Shown piece by piece: positions 8,952 through 16,343 of a stretch of DNA of 40,637 nucleotides (position 1 is the first letter of the stretch; each line of letters starts with the position of its first letter). The DNA lies in NCBI GenBank assembly GCA_035547055.1, contig DASZVN010000203.1:1-40637 (forward strand). Direction: 5' to 3'. The position numbers were made by a program, and so were the translations under genes. Source of the stretch: DASZVN01 sp035547055 (lineage in GTDB: Bacteria; Pseudomonadota; Alphaproteobacteria; Rhizobiales; Methylopilaceae). Below the pieces are notes generated by a model. The model searched no databases, was not told where the DNA came from, and was given only the letters and a program-made list of their open reading frames with translations.

Positions 8952-9050
8952 GTCGGCGGCCTCCCTGTCGGCGCCGGCATTGCGGCGCTCGACCGGCATT
9001 TCCGCATAGCGCGCCGAAATTGTTAAGCCCCGAGTGACGTGCCGGTGCCG

Positions 9051-9671
9051 CTAGAGCGCGGCGAGCACCTCGTCGGCACTCATCACCCAGCCGAACTTCA
9101 TCGCGAAATTCGCAAGCGTCGCCTGATGCAGCGCCGGATCGAAGGACGACACCGCGTCCGACACCATCACCGTCTTCAGGCCTTCGCGGAATGCGCCGCG
9201 CGCGGTCTCGTCGACGCAGATCTGGGTCACGGTGCCGGTGACGACGACGGTATCGACCCCTGCCGCCAGGAGGTGGTCGAGCAGGCCGGTGCGGTGGAAG
9301 GCGCCGTAATTGTACTTGTCGAGCTGAAGCTCGCCGGGGAGGGGAGCCAGCTCGTCGATCACCGCGGCGCCGTCGCGCTCGCCCTGCACGTCGGGGAAAT
9401 GGCGCATGAAGCCCGGCCAGCAACAGCAGACCGGCGGCGCCAGCACCTCCGACCAGTTCCAGATCAGCGTGCGCTTCGGCCCGGCGATGAAGCGGGTGAA
9501 GACGACCGGCCGGCCCTCGCCGCGGAAGCGGTCGAGAAGGCGGCGGTGGGCGTCGATGGTCGCCCGCGCGTCGGGCACCTCCAGCGGTGCGCCCTCGCGG
9601 ACGAAGTCGTTCTGCATGTCGACCACGATCAGCGCGGTCGTCGACGCCTTCAGGTCGAGCGGATCAAGCAC
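9051..9671 (-). CDS. Isochorismatase-family cysteine hydrolase
   Basis: A 206-residue cysteine hydrolase of the isochorismatase-like family, which includes RutB, maleamate amidase and N-carbamoylsarcosine amidase. The triad is visible as Asp18 (VVDMQNDF), Lys119 (LDKYNYGAF) and Cys152 (GTVTQICVDETARGAF); the cis-peptide VTGT precedes the Cys. The start is a GTG backed by GGGAGGAG at good spacing, and it overlaps the upstream nitrilase gene by 8 bases. An odd run of three cysteines (residues 82-84, PPVCCCWPGF) lies near the active-site mouth. Expected reaction is hydrolysis of an amide, carbamate or ureido group. Confidence 0.93.
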   Translation of the reverse strand: MLDPLDLKASTTALIVVDMQNDFVREGAPLEVPDARATIDAHRRLLDRFRGEGRPVVFTRFIAGPKRTLIWNWSEVLAPPVCCCWPGFMRHFPDVQGERDGAAVIDELAPLPGELQLDKYNYGAFHRTGLLDHLLAAGVDTVVVTGTVTQICVDETARGAFREGLKTVMVSDAVSSFDPALHQATLANFAMKFGWVMSADEVLAAL

Positions 9672-10485
9672 GCCGGCTCCTCCCGTAAAGCTCCGGACGG
9701 CGGTCCGGGAGATAGGTCGCGACCTCGGACCACCGGGCGAGGTCGATGCTGCCGGTCTCGATCGTCGCGACCGCCATGTCCTCGTCGGCGCCGAGCGCGG
9801 CCAGCGCCCGCCCGGTGGGCGCCGCGACGGTCGAGCCGCCGAGGCTGGTCCAGCCCGCCTCGACGCCGGCGCGGTCGGCCATCGCGACATGGACGCCGTT
9901 CTCGAGCGCGCGGGTGCGGGCGAGGGCGACGACGCTGTCCGTGCCCCAGCCCATGCCGCGCTGCCAGTCGTCGGAGATCCAGTCGGTCGCGTTCAGGATC
10001 ATTTCGGCCCCGTCGAGCACGAGGGCCCGGATATATTCGGGGAACATCAGGTCGTAGCAGACCGTGAGGCCGAGCCGTCCGAGCCGGGTCTCGGCGACGA
10101 CCGCGCGGTTGCCGGCCGCGAACACCGCGCGTTCGGGCCCGAACAGGTGCGCCTTGCGATAGACCGTGAGCGCGCCGTCGGGGGCGAACAGCACGGCATC
10201 GTCGTAGAAGACGCCGTCCGCCGCCTCGATCATGCCGACGACGAGGTGGGCGCCGGTCGCGCGGGCGAGCGCGGCGAGGCGCCGGCTCGACGGGCCGGGG
10301 ATCGGCTCGGCGAGCGCCGCGATGCGGTCGGCGACGAAATAGCCGGTCGTGGCGCACTCGGGAAAGAGCACGAGGCCGGCGCCCTGCGCGACCGCCTCCC
10401 TCGTCCGCCCCTCGATGCGCGCGAGGTTGGCGGCGAGGTCGCCGGTGACGCAGTCCATCTGCACGATGCCGATGTTCCAGCTCAT
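9664..10485 (-). CDS. Carbon-nitrogen hydrolase (nitrilase superfamily)
   Basis: A 273-residue nitrilase-superfamily amidase or carbamoyl hydrolase. The Glu-Lys-Cys triad is intact: Glu43 in FPECATTGYF, Lys111 in YRKAHLF and Cys143 in VCYDLMFPEYIRAL. Family members include beta-ureidopropionase, N-carbamoyl amino acid hydrolase and aliphatic amidases, so C-N bond cleavage is expected. ATG overlaps the stop of the upstream ABC ATPase by 4 bases (ATGA) and its end overlaps the downstream isochorismatase gene by 8, so it is translationally embedded in the operon. Two different C-N hydrolases side by side suggest successive removal of two nitrogens from the imported compound (inference). Confidence 0.93.
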   Translation of the reverse strand: MSWNIGIVQMDCVTGDLAANLARIEGRTREAVAQGAGLVLFPECATTGYFVADRIAALAEPIPGPSSRRLAALARATGAHLVVGMIEAADGVFYDDAVLFAPDGALTVYRKAHLFGPERAVFAAGNRAVVAETRLGRLGLTVCYDLMFPEYIRALVLDGAEMILNATDWISDDWQRGMGWGTDSVVALARTRALENGVHVAMADRAGVEAGWTSLGGSTVAAPTGRALAALGADEDMAVATIETGSIDLARWSEVATYLPDRRPELYGRSRRA

Positions 10486-11990
10486 GCCGGCTCGTCCTCC
10501 ATCACGGCGGCGCGCATCACCGCCTCCTCGGTCGCGCCTGGGCCCGGCATCTCCGCGACGATGCGGCCACGGCGCATCACCAGGATACGGTCGCTCACGC
10601 CGAGGATCTCCGGCAGCTCCGAGGAAATGAACAGGATGCCGACGCCCTCCGCCGCGAGCTCGCGCATGATCGCATAGATCTCGGCCTTGGCGCCGACGTC
10701 GATGCCGCGCGTCGGCTCGTCCAGGATGAGGACGCGGGCCCGCGCCGCGAGCCACTTCGCCAGCACCACCTTCTGCTGGTTGCCGCCGGAGAGCGTGCGG
10801 ACCGCGCGCTTCAGCGCCTGCGGGGCGAGACGGACGCGCTCGGCGAGCGTCACCGCCTGGCGCCGTTCGGCGGCGCGACGGACGAGGCCCATCGTGGTCG
10901 GGAGGTGGACGGCCGCGATGTTGGCGACGCCCTCGAGGTTCATCGCCAGGCCCTCGCCCTTGCGGTCCTCGCTGAGAAGGCCGAGGCCGAGGCGGGTGGC
11001 GGCCCGGGGTGAGCGGATGTGCGCCGGCCGGCCGTCGAGCCGGATTTCGCCGCGCGCGGCCGGCTCCGCGCCGAAGATGGCGCGGGCGAGCGAGGTGCGC
11101 CCGGCGCCGACGAGGCCCGCGAGGCCGACGATCTCGCCGCGCTGCACGTCGAGCGAGACATCGTCGAGCACGCCCGGCCAGGAGAGGTGGCTGACGGCGA
11201 GCGCCGGGGTGCCTCGATCGGCCTGGGCAGCGGGCCGCTCCGGATAGAGCCCGCGGGCGAGGTCGCGGCCGACCATCAGGCGCACGATCTCGTCGCGATC
11301 GGTCGCGGCGGTGTCGAGCGTCGCGACGTGGCGGCCGTCCTTCAGCACGGTGATGCGGTCGGCGATCGCGAAGACCTCCTCCAGCCGGTGCGAGATGTAG
11401 AGGATGGTGGTGCCGCGGGCGCGCAGCGTCCGGGCGAGGTCGAGCAGGCGCGCCTGCTCCTGCGCGGCGAGCGCGGCGGTCGGCTCGTCCATCACCAGGA
11501 TGCGCGGCCGGAGCGCCAGCGCGCGGGCCACCTCGACGAGCTGCTGCTGGGCGACGCCGAGCTGCCCGGCGCGGAGGCGCGGGTCGATGTCGGCGGCGCC
11601 GACCTCGGCGAGAAGCCGCGCCGTCTCCTGCCGCATTCGCCGGCTGGCGAGCAAGCCATGCCGGGTCGGCTCGCGGTGGAGGAACACGTTGGCCGCGACC
11701 GAGAGATCCGGGATCAGGTTGAACTCCTGGTAGACGACGCTGATGCCGCGCTGCCGCGCCGCCTCGGAATCGCCCATCGGCAGGGGCTCGCCGCCGATGC
11801 GGATCTCGCCTGCGTCGGCCGCGACCACGCCGGCGAGGATCGCCATCAAGGTCGACTTGCCGGCGCCGTTCTCGCCGACGATCGCGTGGACCGTGCCGGC
11901 GGCGGCGGCGAGATCGATGCCGCGGAGCGCCGGCACCCCGAAAAAGGCCTTGGAGATGCCGCGCATCTCCAAGGCGGGGGCGTCGCTCAA
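10482..11990 (-). CDS. CUT2-family ABC transporter ATP-binding protein (RbsA/MglA-like)
   Basis: A 502-residue double ATPase for a ribose/galactose-type importer. The first nucleotide-binding domain has Walker A GENGAGKST, a degenerate signature GVAQQQ and Walker B ILVMDEPTAAL. The second has the variant P-loop GLVGAGRTS, signature LSGGNQQK and LILDEPTRGIDVG, the normal pattern for RbsA-like proteins. I place the start at TTG 11990, whose TTGA overlaps the TGA of the binding-protein gene and gives SDAPALEMRGISK; an ATG at 11966 is the alternative, eight codons later. It powers the two permeases encoded upstream in the same operon. Confidence 0.93.
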   Translation of the reverse strand: MSDAPALEMRGISKAFFGVPALRGIDLAAAAGTVHAIVGENGAGKSTLMAILAGVVAADAGEIRIGGEPLPMGDSEAARQRGISVVYQEFNLIPDLSVAANVFLHREPTRHGLLASRRMRQETARLLAEVGAADIDPRLRAGQLGVAQQQLVEVARALALRPRILVMDEPTAALAAQEQARLLDLARTLRARGTTILYISHRLEEVFAIADRITVLKDGRHVATLDTAATDRDEIVRLMVGRDLARGLYPERPAAQADRGTPALAVSHLSWPGVLDDVSLDVQRGEIVGLAGLVGAGRTSLARAIFGAEPAARGEIRLDGRPAHIRSPRAATRLGLGLLSEDRKGEGLAMNLEGVANIAAVHLPTTMGLVRRAAERRQAVTLAERVRLAPQALKRAVRTLSGGNQQKVVLAKWLAARARVLILDEPTRGIDVGAKAEIYAIMRELAAEGVGILFISSELPEILGVSDRILVMRRGRIVAEMPGPGATEEAVMRAAVMEDEPA

Positions 11991-13114
11991 TGCTTGGGCT
12001 GCCACTGTTCCGGCAACTTCGTCGCCCACCAGTCGTCGGGGCGGTTGGCCTCGGCGTATTTCTTGACCTCCGCCGGCGGAATGTAGGTCGAGGGCACCTG
12101 CATGCCCTTCGGCACCGCCTGGCCCTGCACGATCTTGGTCATCAGCTCGACGCCGACCGCGCCGGCCTCGGGCGGGAAGGTGACGACGCCGCTGTTCTTG
12201 GTGGGGTTCGCGACGGCCCATTTCAGCCAGCCGTTATATTCGTCGCTCGGGCTGAGCTGGATGCGGTCGAGCGTGCCGGCCTGGTCGAACGCCTGCACGG
12301 CGCCGATGGTCATCTGGCCGGAGGGGCTGAACAGGCCGGTCGCCTGCGGGAAGCGCTGCGACCAGTTCTGGCCGATGGTCTGCGACTTGGCGCGGTTCCA
12401 GTCGCCGTTCTCGGTGTCGAGCAGCTTGACGCTGGGGCAGACGCCGAGGACGTCCTTCAGCGCCCGGTCCTGGTCGACGGCGGCGGTGGTGCCGGCGATC
12501 GGCAGCAGGCTGAGGATCGAGCCCTTGCCCTTCATGTCGGCCATCAGATGCTGCGCCACCATGCGGCCGAGGATGTACTGGTCGATATAGGCGTTGGAGG
12601 TGACGCCCTTGGCGTTGTTGTAGCCGCCGCCGACATTGACCGTCGGGATGCCCTTGGCGACCGCCTCCTCCAGCGCCGGCTCGATCGCCTTGTCGTCGAC
12701 CGGCCAGTAGATGATCGCGTTGACGCCGGAATTCACCAGGTCGTGGATGTCGGAGATCTGCTTGTTGGCGTTGAAGCCGGCGTCGGTGACGCGGATGTCC
12801 TTGGCGTAGCGCGGGTCCTTCGAGGCCTCGTACTTGATGAGCTGGAGCGCGAACACCACCCAGGAATTCGCGAGGTAGCCGGCGCTGACGCCGAGCTTGA
12901 TCGTGCCGCTCTTCTTGAACGCGGCGGTGTCGACCATCGCCTTGGCGCCCTCGGCCTCCTTGCTCGCCACCGCGGGAGCGGGAAGCTTGGCGAGGTCGCA
13001 GCCGGGCACGTCGGTCGGCGCGTCGTCCGCAGCGAATGCGGGCGCCGCGGCGAGCGCGCCGGCGAGAAGCGCGGCGGCCAGGAGCGGCCGCCTGCCGAAG
13101 GCGAAGAGATCCAT
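11987..13114 (-). CDS. CUT2-type sugar ABC transporter substrate-binding protein (RbsB-like)
   Basis: A 375-residue periplasmic type I binding protein with a signal peptide (two Arg, hydrophobic run, likely cleavage after AFA near residue 28). Recognisable features are IKLGVSAGYLANSW at the first strand, ISDIHDLVNSGVNAIIYWPVDD and IPTVNVGGG, characteristic of ribose-binding-type proteins. The mature protein has two cysteines. A consensus AGGAGG lies 6 bases before the ATG. In the CUT2 class the ligand is usually a sugar, sugar alcohol or similar small polar molecule; the downstream C-N hydrolases suggest a nitrogen-containing ligand instead (inference). Confidence 0.93.
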   Translation of the reverse strand: MDLFAFGRRPLLAAALLAGALAAAPAFAADDAPTDVPGCDLAKLPAPAVASKEAEGAKAMVDTAAFKKSGTIKLGVSAGYLANSWVVFALQLIKYEASKDPRYAKDIRVTDAGFNANKQISDIHDLVNSGVNAIIYWPVDDKAIEPALEEAVAKGIPTVNVGGGYNNAKGVTSNAYIDQYILGRMVAQHLMADMKGKGSILSLLPIAGTTAAVDQDRALKDVLGVCPSVKLLDTENGDWNRAKSQTIGQNWSQRFPQATGLFSPSGQMTIGAVQAFDQAGTLDRIQLSPSDEYNGWLKWAVANPTKNSGVVTFPPEAGAVGVELMTKIVQGQAVPKGMQVPSTYIPPAEVKKYAEANRPDDWWATKLPEQWQPKH

Positions 13115-13174
13115 GTCGTCCTCCTTTGTCGGGCCGGGCGGTCGGTTGCCACCGCGGCCGTTGCGGTGCGTCCC

Positions 13175-14149
13175 TCAGGTTTGGCGCTGAAGCAGGCGGT
13201 AGAGCGAGGCGGCCCCGATGATGATCGCGCCCTTGACCACGAGCTGGGTGTTGAAGTTGAGGCCGAGGATGTTGACGAGGTTGAAGGCGACCACGAGCAG
13301 CAGCACGCCGGCGATGGTGCCGGCGATGCCGCCGCGGCCACCCTGGAAGGTGGTGCCGCCGAGGAGCACGCTCGCCAGCACGTCGAAGGTGTAGGTCTGC
13401 CCGGCGAAGGCGCTGCTGACGCCCACCCGGCCGAGCAGCACCACGCCGCCGATGCCGGCGGCGGTGCCGCTCAGCGTGTAGGCCAGGATCAGCACGCGAT
13501 CGACCGCGATGCCCGAAAGCTCCGCCGCGCGGATGTTGCTGCCGACGAGGAACAGGCGGCTGCCGAAGGCCGTGGTCTTCTCGATCAGGAGCCCGACGAG
13601 GACGATGGCGGCAAAGACGAAGACGACGCCCGGCACGTGCAGATAAGGCCGGCCGCCGATGGTGTGCTGGAACCACGGGGCGATGACGCCGCTCGCGGTG
13701 CCGCCGGTATAGAGCAGGCCGAGCCCCTGCACCGCGGCGCCGGTGCCGAGCGTCAGGATGAAGCTCGGCACGTTGCGCTTGGCGACGAGGACGCCGTTGA
13801 CGAGCCCGACCACCGCCCCGGCGCCGACCGCAAGCAGGATCGCGAGGGGAACGTTGCCGTCGCTGCCGTTCATCACGGTGGCGGCGATGTCGGCCGACAG
13901 GCTGATGATGCTGCCGACGCTGAGATCGACGCCGCCGGTGATCATCACCAGCGTCACACCCACCGCGGTCGTGCCGACGACCGAGGCCTGGTTCAGGATG
14001 TTGAGGAAATTGTTGAGCGACAAGAAATAGGGGCTGAGCCCCGAGGCGATCGCGATCAGCACCACGAGCGCCGCCCAGATGCCGAGCCGCTCCAGCACGG
14101 CCAGGGCCGCGCCGCCGGCAGCGCGATCGCGGGCGAGGGCGTCGCTCAT
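13175..14149 (-). CDS. CUT2 ABC transporter permease (RbsC-like) 2
   Basis: A 324-residue inner-membrane permease with about eight to ten hydrophobic segments. The motif GGVDLSVGSIISLSA (roughly residues 70-85) and the cytoplasmic coupling segment GSNIRAAELSGIAVDRV identify the RbsC/AraH family. GGTTFQGGRGGIAGTIAG is the conserved C-terminal loop. Its ATG overlaps the stop of the first permease by 4 bases. Two distinct permeases in tandem imply a heterodimeric channel rather than the usual RbsC homodimer. Confidence 0.93.
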   Translation of the reverse strand: MSDALARDRAAGGAALAVLERLGIWAALVVLIAIASGLSPYFLSLNNFLNILNQASVVGTTAVGVTLVMITGGVDLSVGSIISLSADIAATVMNGSDGNVPLAILLAVGAGAVVGLVNGVLVAKRNVPSFILTLGTGAAVQGLGLLYTGGTASGVIAPWFQHTIGGRPYLHVPGVVFVFAAIVLVGLLIEKTTAFGSRLFLVGSNIRAAELSGIAVDRVLILAYTLSGTAAGIGGVVLLGRVGVSSAFAGQTYTFDVLASVLLGGTTFQGGRGGIAGTIAGVLLLVVAFNLVNILGLNFNTQLVVKGAIIIGAASLYRLLQRQT

Positions 14150-15156
14150 GCCCGCCGCGCCCTCGTGTAGAGCACGACCGCGGCGACGACGACGAGCCCC
14201 TTCACGACCTGCTGGGTATAGGGGCTGATGCCGGCGAGGTTGAGCCCGTTGCTGAGGATCGCGAGGAAGACGACGGCGCCGATGGTGCCGATCACGCTGC
14301 CGCGCCCGCCGGCGAGCGAGGTGCCGCCGAGGACGACGGCGACGATCGAGTCGAGCTCGAAGCCCTGGCCGGCGAGCGTGTAGCCGGATCCGAGCCGGGC
14401 GGCGAGGCCGATGCCGGCGATCCCGGCGGTGAGGCCGGAGATGGCGTAGATCGCGACCTTCATCGGCGCGATCGGGATGCCGGCGCGCCGCGCGTGCTCC
14501 TCGGCGCCGCCGATGGCGTAGACGTAGCGCCCGAAGCGCGTCCGGGTCAGCACCAGCCAGGCGATCGCCGCCGCCACGACCATCACCAGGAAGAGATACG
14601 GGAACGGGCCGAGCGAGCCCTGGGCGATGGCGCGGAAATTCGCCGGCGCCGCTCCGACGGTCTGGTCGGTGTAGACGAAGATCGCGCCGGTCAGGATCGA
14701 CAGCATGCCGAAGGTGAGGATCAGCGGGTCGATCCGGGTCAGCACGAGGAGACCGCCGTTCAGGAGACCGACGCCGAGGCCGATCGCGAGGCCGAGCGCG
14801 ACCATTGGCCAGGCCAGCGCGGCATCGCCGTTCATGATGCCGTTGGTGAGCACCGTCACCAGGCCCATCAGCATCCCGACGCTGAGATCGATGCCGCCGG
14901 ACAGGATCACCACCGTCTGGCCGACCGAGACGATGCCCAGCACCGCCATCGCGCTCATCAGGTCGTGGATGTTGGCGCCGCTGAGGAAGCGCGGCGCGGT
15001 GGCGGCGGAGACGACGATGGCGATCGCGAGCGCGGCCCAGATGCCGTAGTCGGCGAGGACGGTTCCGGCGCCGCGGCCGAAACGGCCGGCACCCGCACGC
15101 CCCGGCACAACGGCCGGGGCGGCGCCTGCCGCCGATGCGCGCTCTCCGACGCCCAA
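14146..15156 (-). CDS. CUT2 ABC transporter permease (RbsC-like) 1
   Basis: A 336-residue inner-membrane permease and the first gene of the eight-gene operon. SGGIDLSVGMLMGLVTV and the coupling segment GGAEEHARRAGIPIAPMKVAIYAISG are RbsC-family marks; GGTSLAGGRGSVIGTIGA closes the protein. The start is TTG 15156, supported by GGGAGG nine bases upstream; no ATG or GTG fits better. An N-terminal stretch of about 35 residues precedes the first membrane helix. The 134-bp upstream region separates it from the MetE-like gene and should hold the operon promoter; on the minus strand it has TTGACT at 15278-15273 but no convincing -10. Confidence 0.9.
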   Translation of the reverse strand: MGVGERASAAGAAPAVVPGRAGAGRFGRGAGTVLADYGIWAALAIAIVVSAATAPRFLSGANIHDLMSAMAVLGIVSVGQTVVILSGGIDLSVGMLMGLVTVLTNGIMNGDAALAWPMVALGLAIGLGVGLLNGGLLVLTRIDPLILTFGMLSILTGAIFVYTDQTVGAAPANFRAIAQGSLGPFPYLFLVMVVAAAIAWLVLTRTRFGRYVYAIGGAEEHARRAGIPIAPMKVAIYAISGLTAGIAGIGLAARLGSGYTLAGQGFELDSIVAVVLGGTSLAGGRGSVIGTIGAVVFLAILSNGLNLAGISPYTQQVVKGLVVVAAVVLYTRARRA

Positions 15157-15290
15157 GACGATCCGCCTCCCTCGACGCGAGGCCCGCCGCGACGGCCGGT
15201 CGGCCCGCCCGAAAATGGGAGCCTCGGCGCCGTTAGTATCCAGTCAGTTACTTTCCGTCGGCCTGTTGCCGAAGTCAATGCAGAGGGCGG

Positions 15291-16325
15291 TCAGGCCTCC
15301 GTCGCGGCGGCGTGGATGGCGAGGAGGTTCTTCACCACGTCTGCCGTCTTGTTGCGGCCCATGCCGCATTCGGTGGCGATGCCGAATGCCGGGTAGTGCC
15401 GCTGTGCGGCGGCGATGCGCTTCTTGGTGCCCTCGGCGCCGTCGGCGGCATGGACGCAGCCGAGATAGAGCTCGGTGCCGGGCTTCAGCTTCAACTGCTC
15501 CAGCGGGGCGAAATAGGCGTCGTCGCTGCGGTCGATCGGCACCGGCATGTGGAAATAGGCGATCGGCCGCCCGATCCGTTCGCTGAGGGTGTTCGCGAGC
15601 TCGACCATCTTGCCCATGTCGAGCGGGTCGATGAAATGCTTGGCGTCGAGGTCGCCGTAGCAGAGGTGGAAGCCGAGCTCGACGTCGGCCGGGATCGGCT
15701 CCGACAGCCGCACCAGCCGGTCGATGATGGCGCCGCGAAAGTCCTCGAACAGCGTGACGACGCCGTTCTTCATGCGGCCGTCCCAGGCGACCATCTCGCC
15801 GCAGACGTCCCACTGGATCGTGAGATCCTGGTGCGGGATGGAATCGCAGATCACCTGGACCTCGCGCAGCATCGCCGCCTCGTAGGCCGGCTCGATGGCC
15901 TTCACGTCGTCCGGGCGGGTGAAGGCCTGGATCACCGCGAGCGGGGTCGGCAGCGACACCTGGAAGCGCACGCCTTGCGGCAGCGAACCTGCCCGCTTCG
16001 CGGCGAGGAAGTCGAGATAGGAGGCCCGCGCCTCGCGGGCATAGCCGAGCTCGCCGAAGCGCACCTCCTCCGGCTTCACGCCCTCGCCGAGGCGGACGTT
16101 GGGGCCGATGAAGGTCGGCCGGCTGTCGCGGTCGGCCTGGAGATAGGGGTTGGCGCGGAGCAGCGGGTATTGCCACGAGATCCAGAGCCGCCGGCCGCCG
16201 GGCTCGCCGTCCGGCACGCGGCGGAGGCGCGAGCCCAGCATCTCGCCGACGGTGCGGAAGGTCTCGGGCACGTTGTCGAGGCCGATGGTGCCGACGAGGT
16301 GGACGCGGTCGGGCAGGGCGGACAT
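15291..16325 (-). CDS. MetE-like (cobalamin-independent methionine synthase II) family protein, copy 1
   Basis: A 344-residue TIM-barrel protein resembling the catalytic C-terminal half of MetE. Candidate zinc ligands are in the right order: His220 and Cys222 (FHLCYGD), Glu242 (KMVELAN) and Cys320 (ATECGMGR). In E. coli MetE these are His641, Cys643, Glu665 and Cys726. It lacks the MetE N-terminal domain, so it is not an ordinary methionine synthase. It shares many blocks with the protein encoded at 23323-24393 (PDGEPGGRRLWISWQYPLLR, FGELGYAREARASY, HLCYGDLDAKHF). It lies 18 bp after the TRAP permease, last in the minus-strand catabolic block. A zinc-thiolate methyl transfer or C-S/C-O bond reaction is possible; the substrate is unknown. 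Confidence 0.85.
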   Translation of the reverse strand: MSALPDRVHLVGTIGLDNVPETFRTVGEMLGSRLRRVPDGEPGGRRLWISWQYPLLRANPYLQADRDSRPTFIGPNVRLGEGVKPEEVRFGELGYAREARASYLDFLAAKRAGSLPQGVRFQVSLPTPLAVIQAFTRPDDVKAIEPAYEAAMLREVQVICDSIPHQDLTIQWDVCGEMVAWDGRMKNGVVTLFEDFRGAIIDRLVRLSEPIPADVELGFHLCYGDLDAKHFIDPLDMGKMVELANTLSERIGRPIAYFHMPVPIDRSDDAYFAPLEQLKLKPGTELYLGCVHAADGAEGTKKRIAAAQRHYPAFGIATECGMGRNKTADVVKNLLAIHAAATEA

Positions 16326-16343
16326 GAGGTTTTCTCCGGGCGG

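Noticed and set aside
8952..8999. ATG 8999 as the start of the LLM monooxygenase
   Set aside because: No ribosome-binding site and a poorly structured 16-residue extension; GTG 8951 has GGGAGG at ideal spacing. Not excluded.
14800..14816. CCATTGGCC in the first CUT2 permease gene as a LysR site
   Set aside because: Only one arm is present and it lies inside a coding region.
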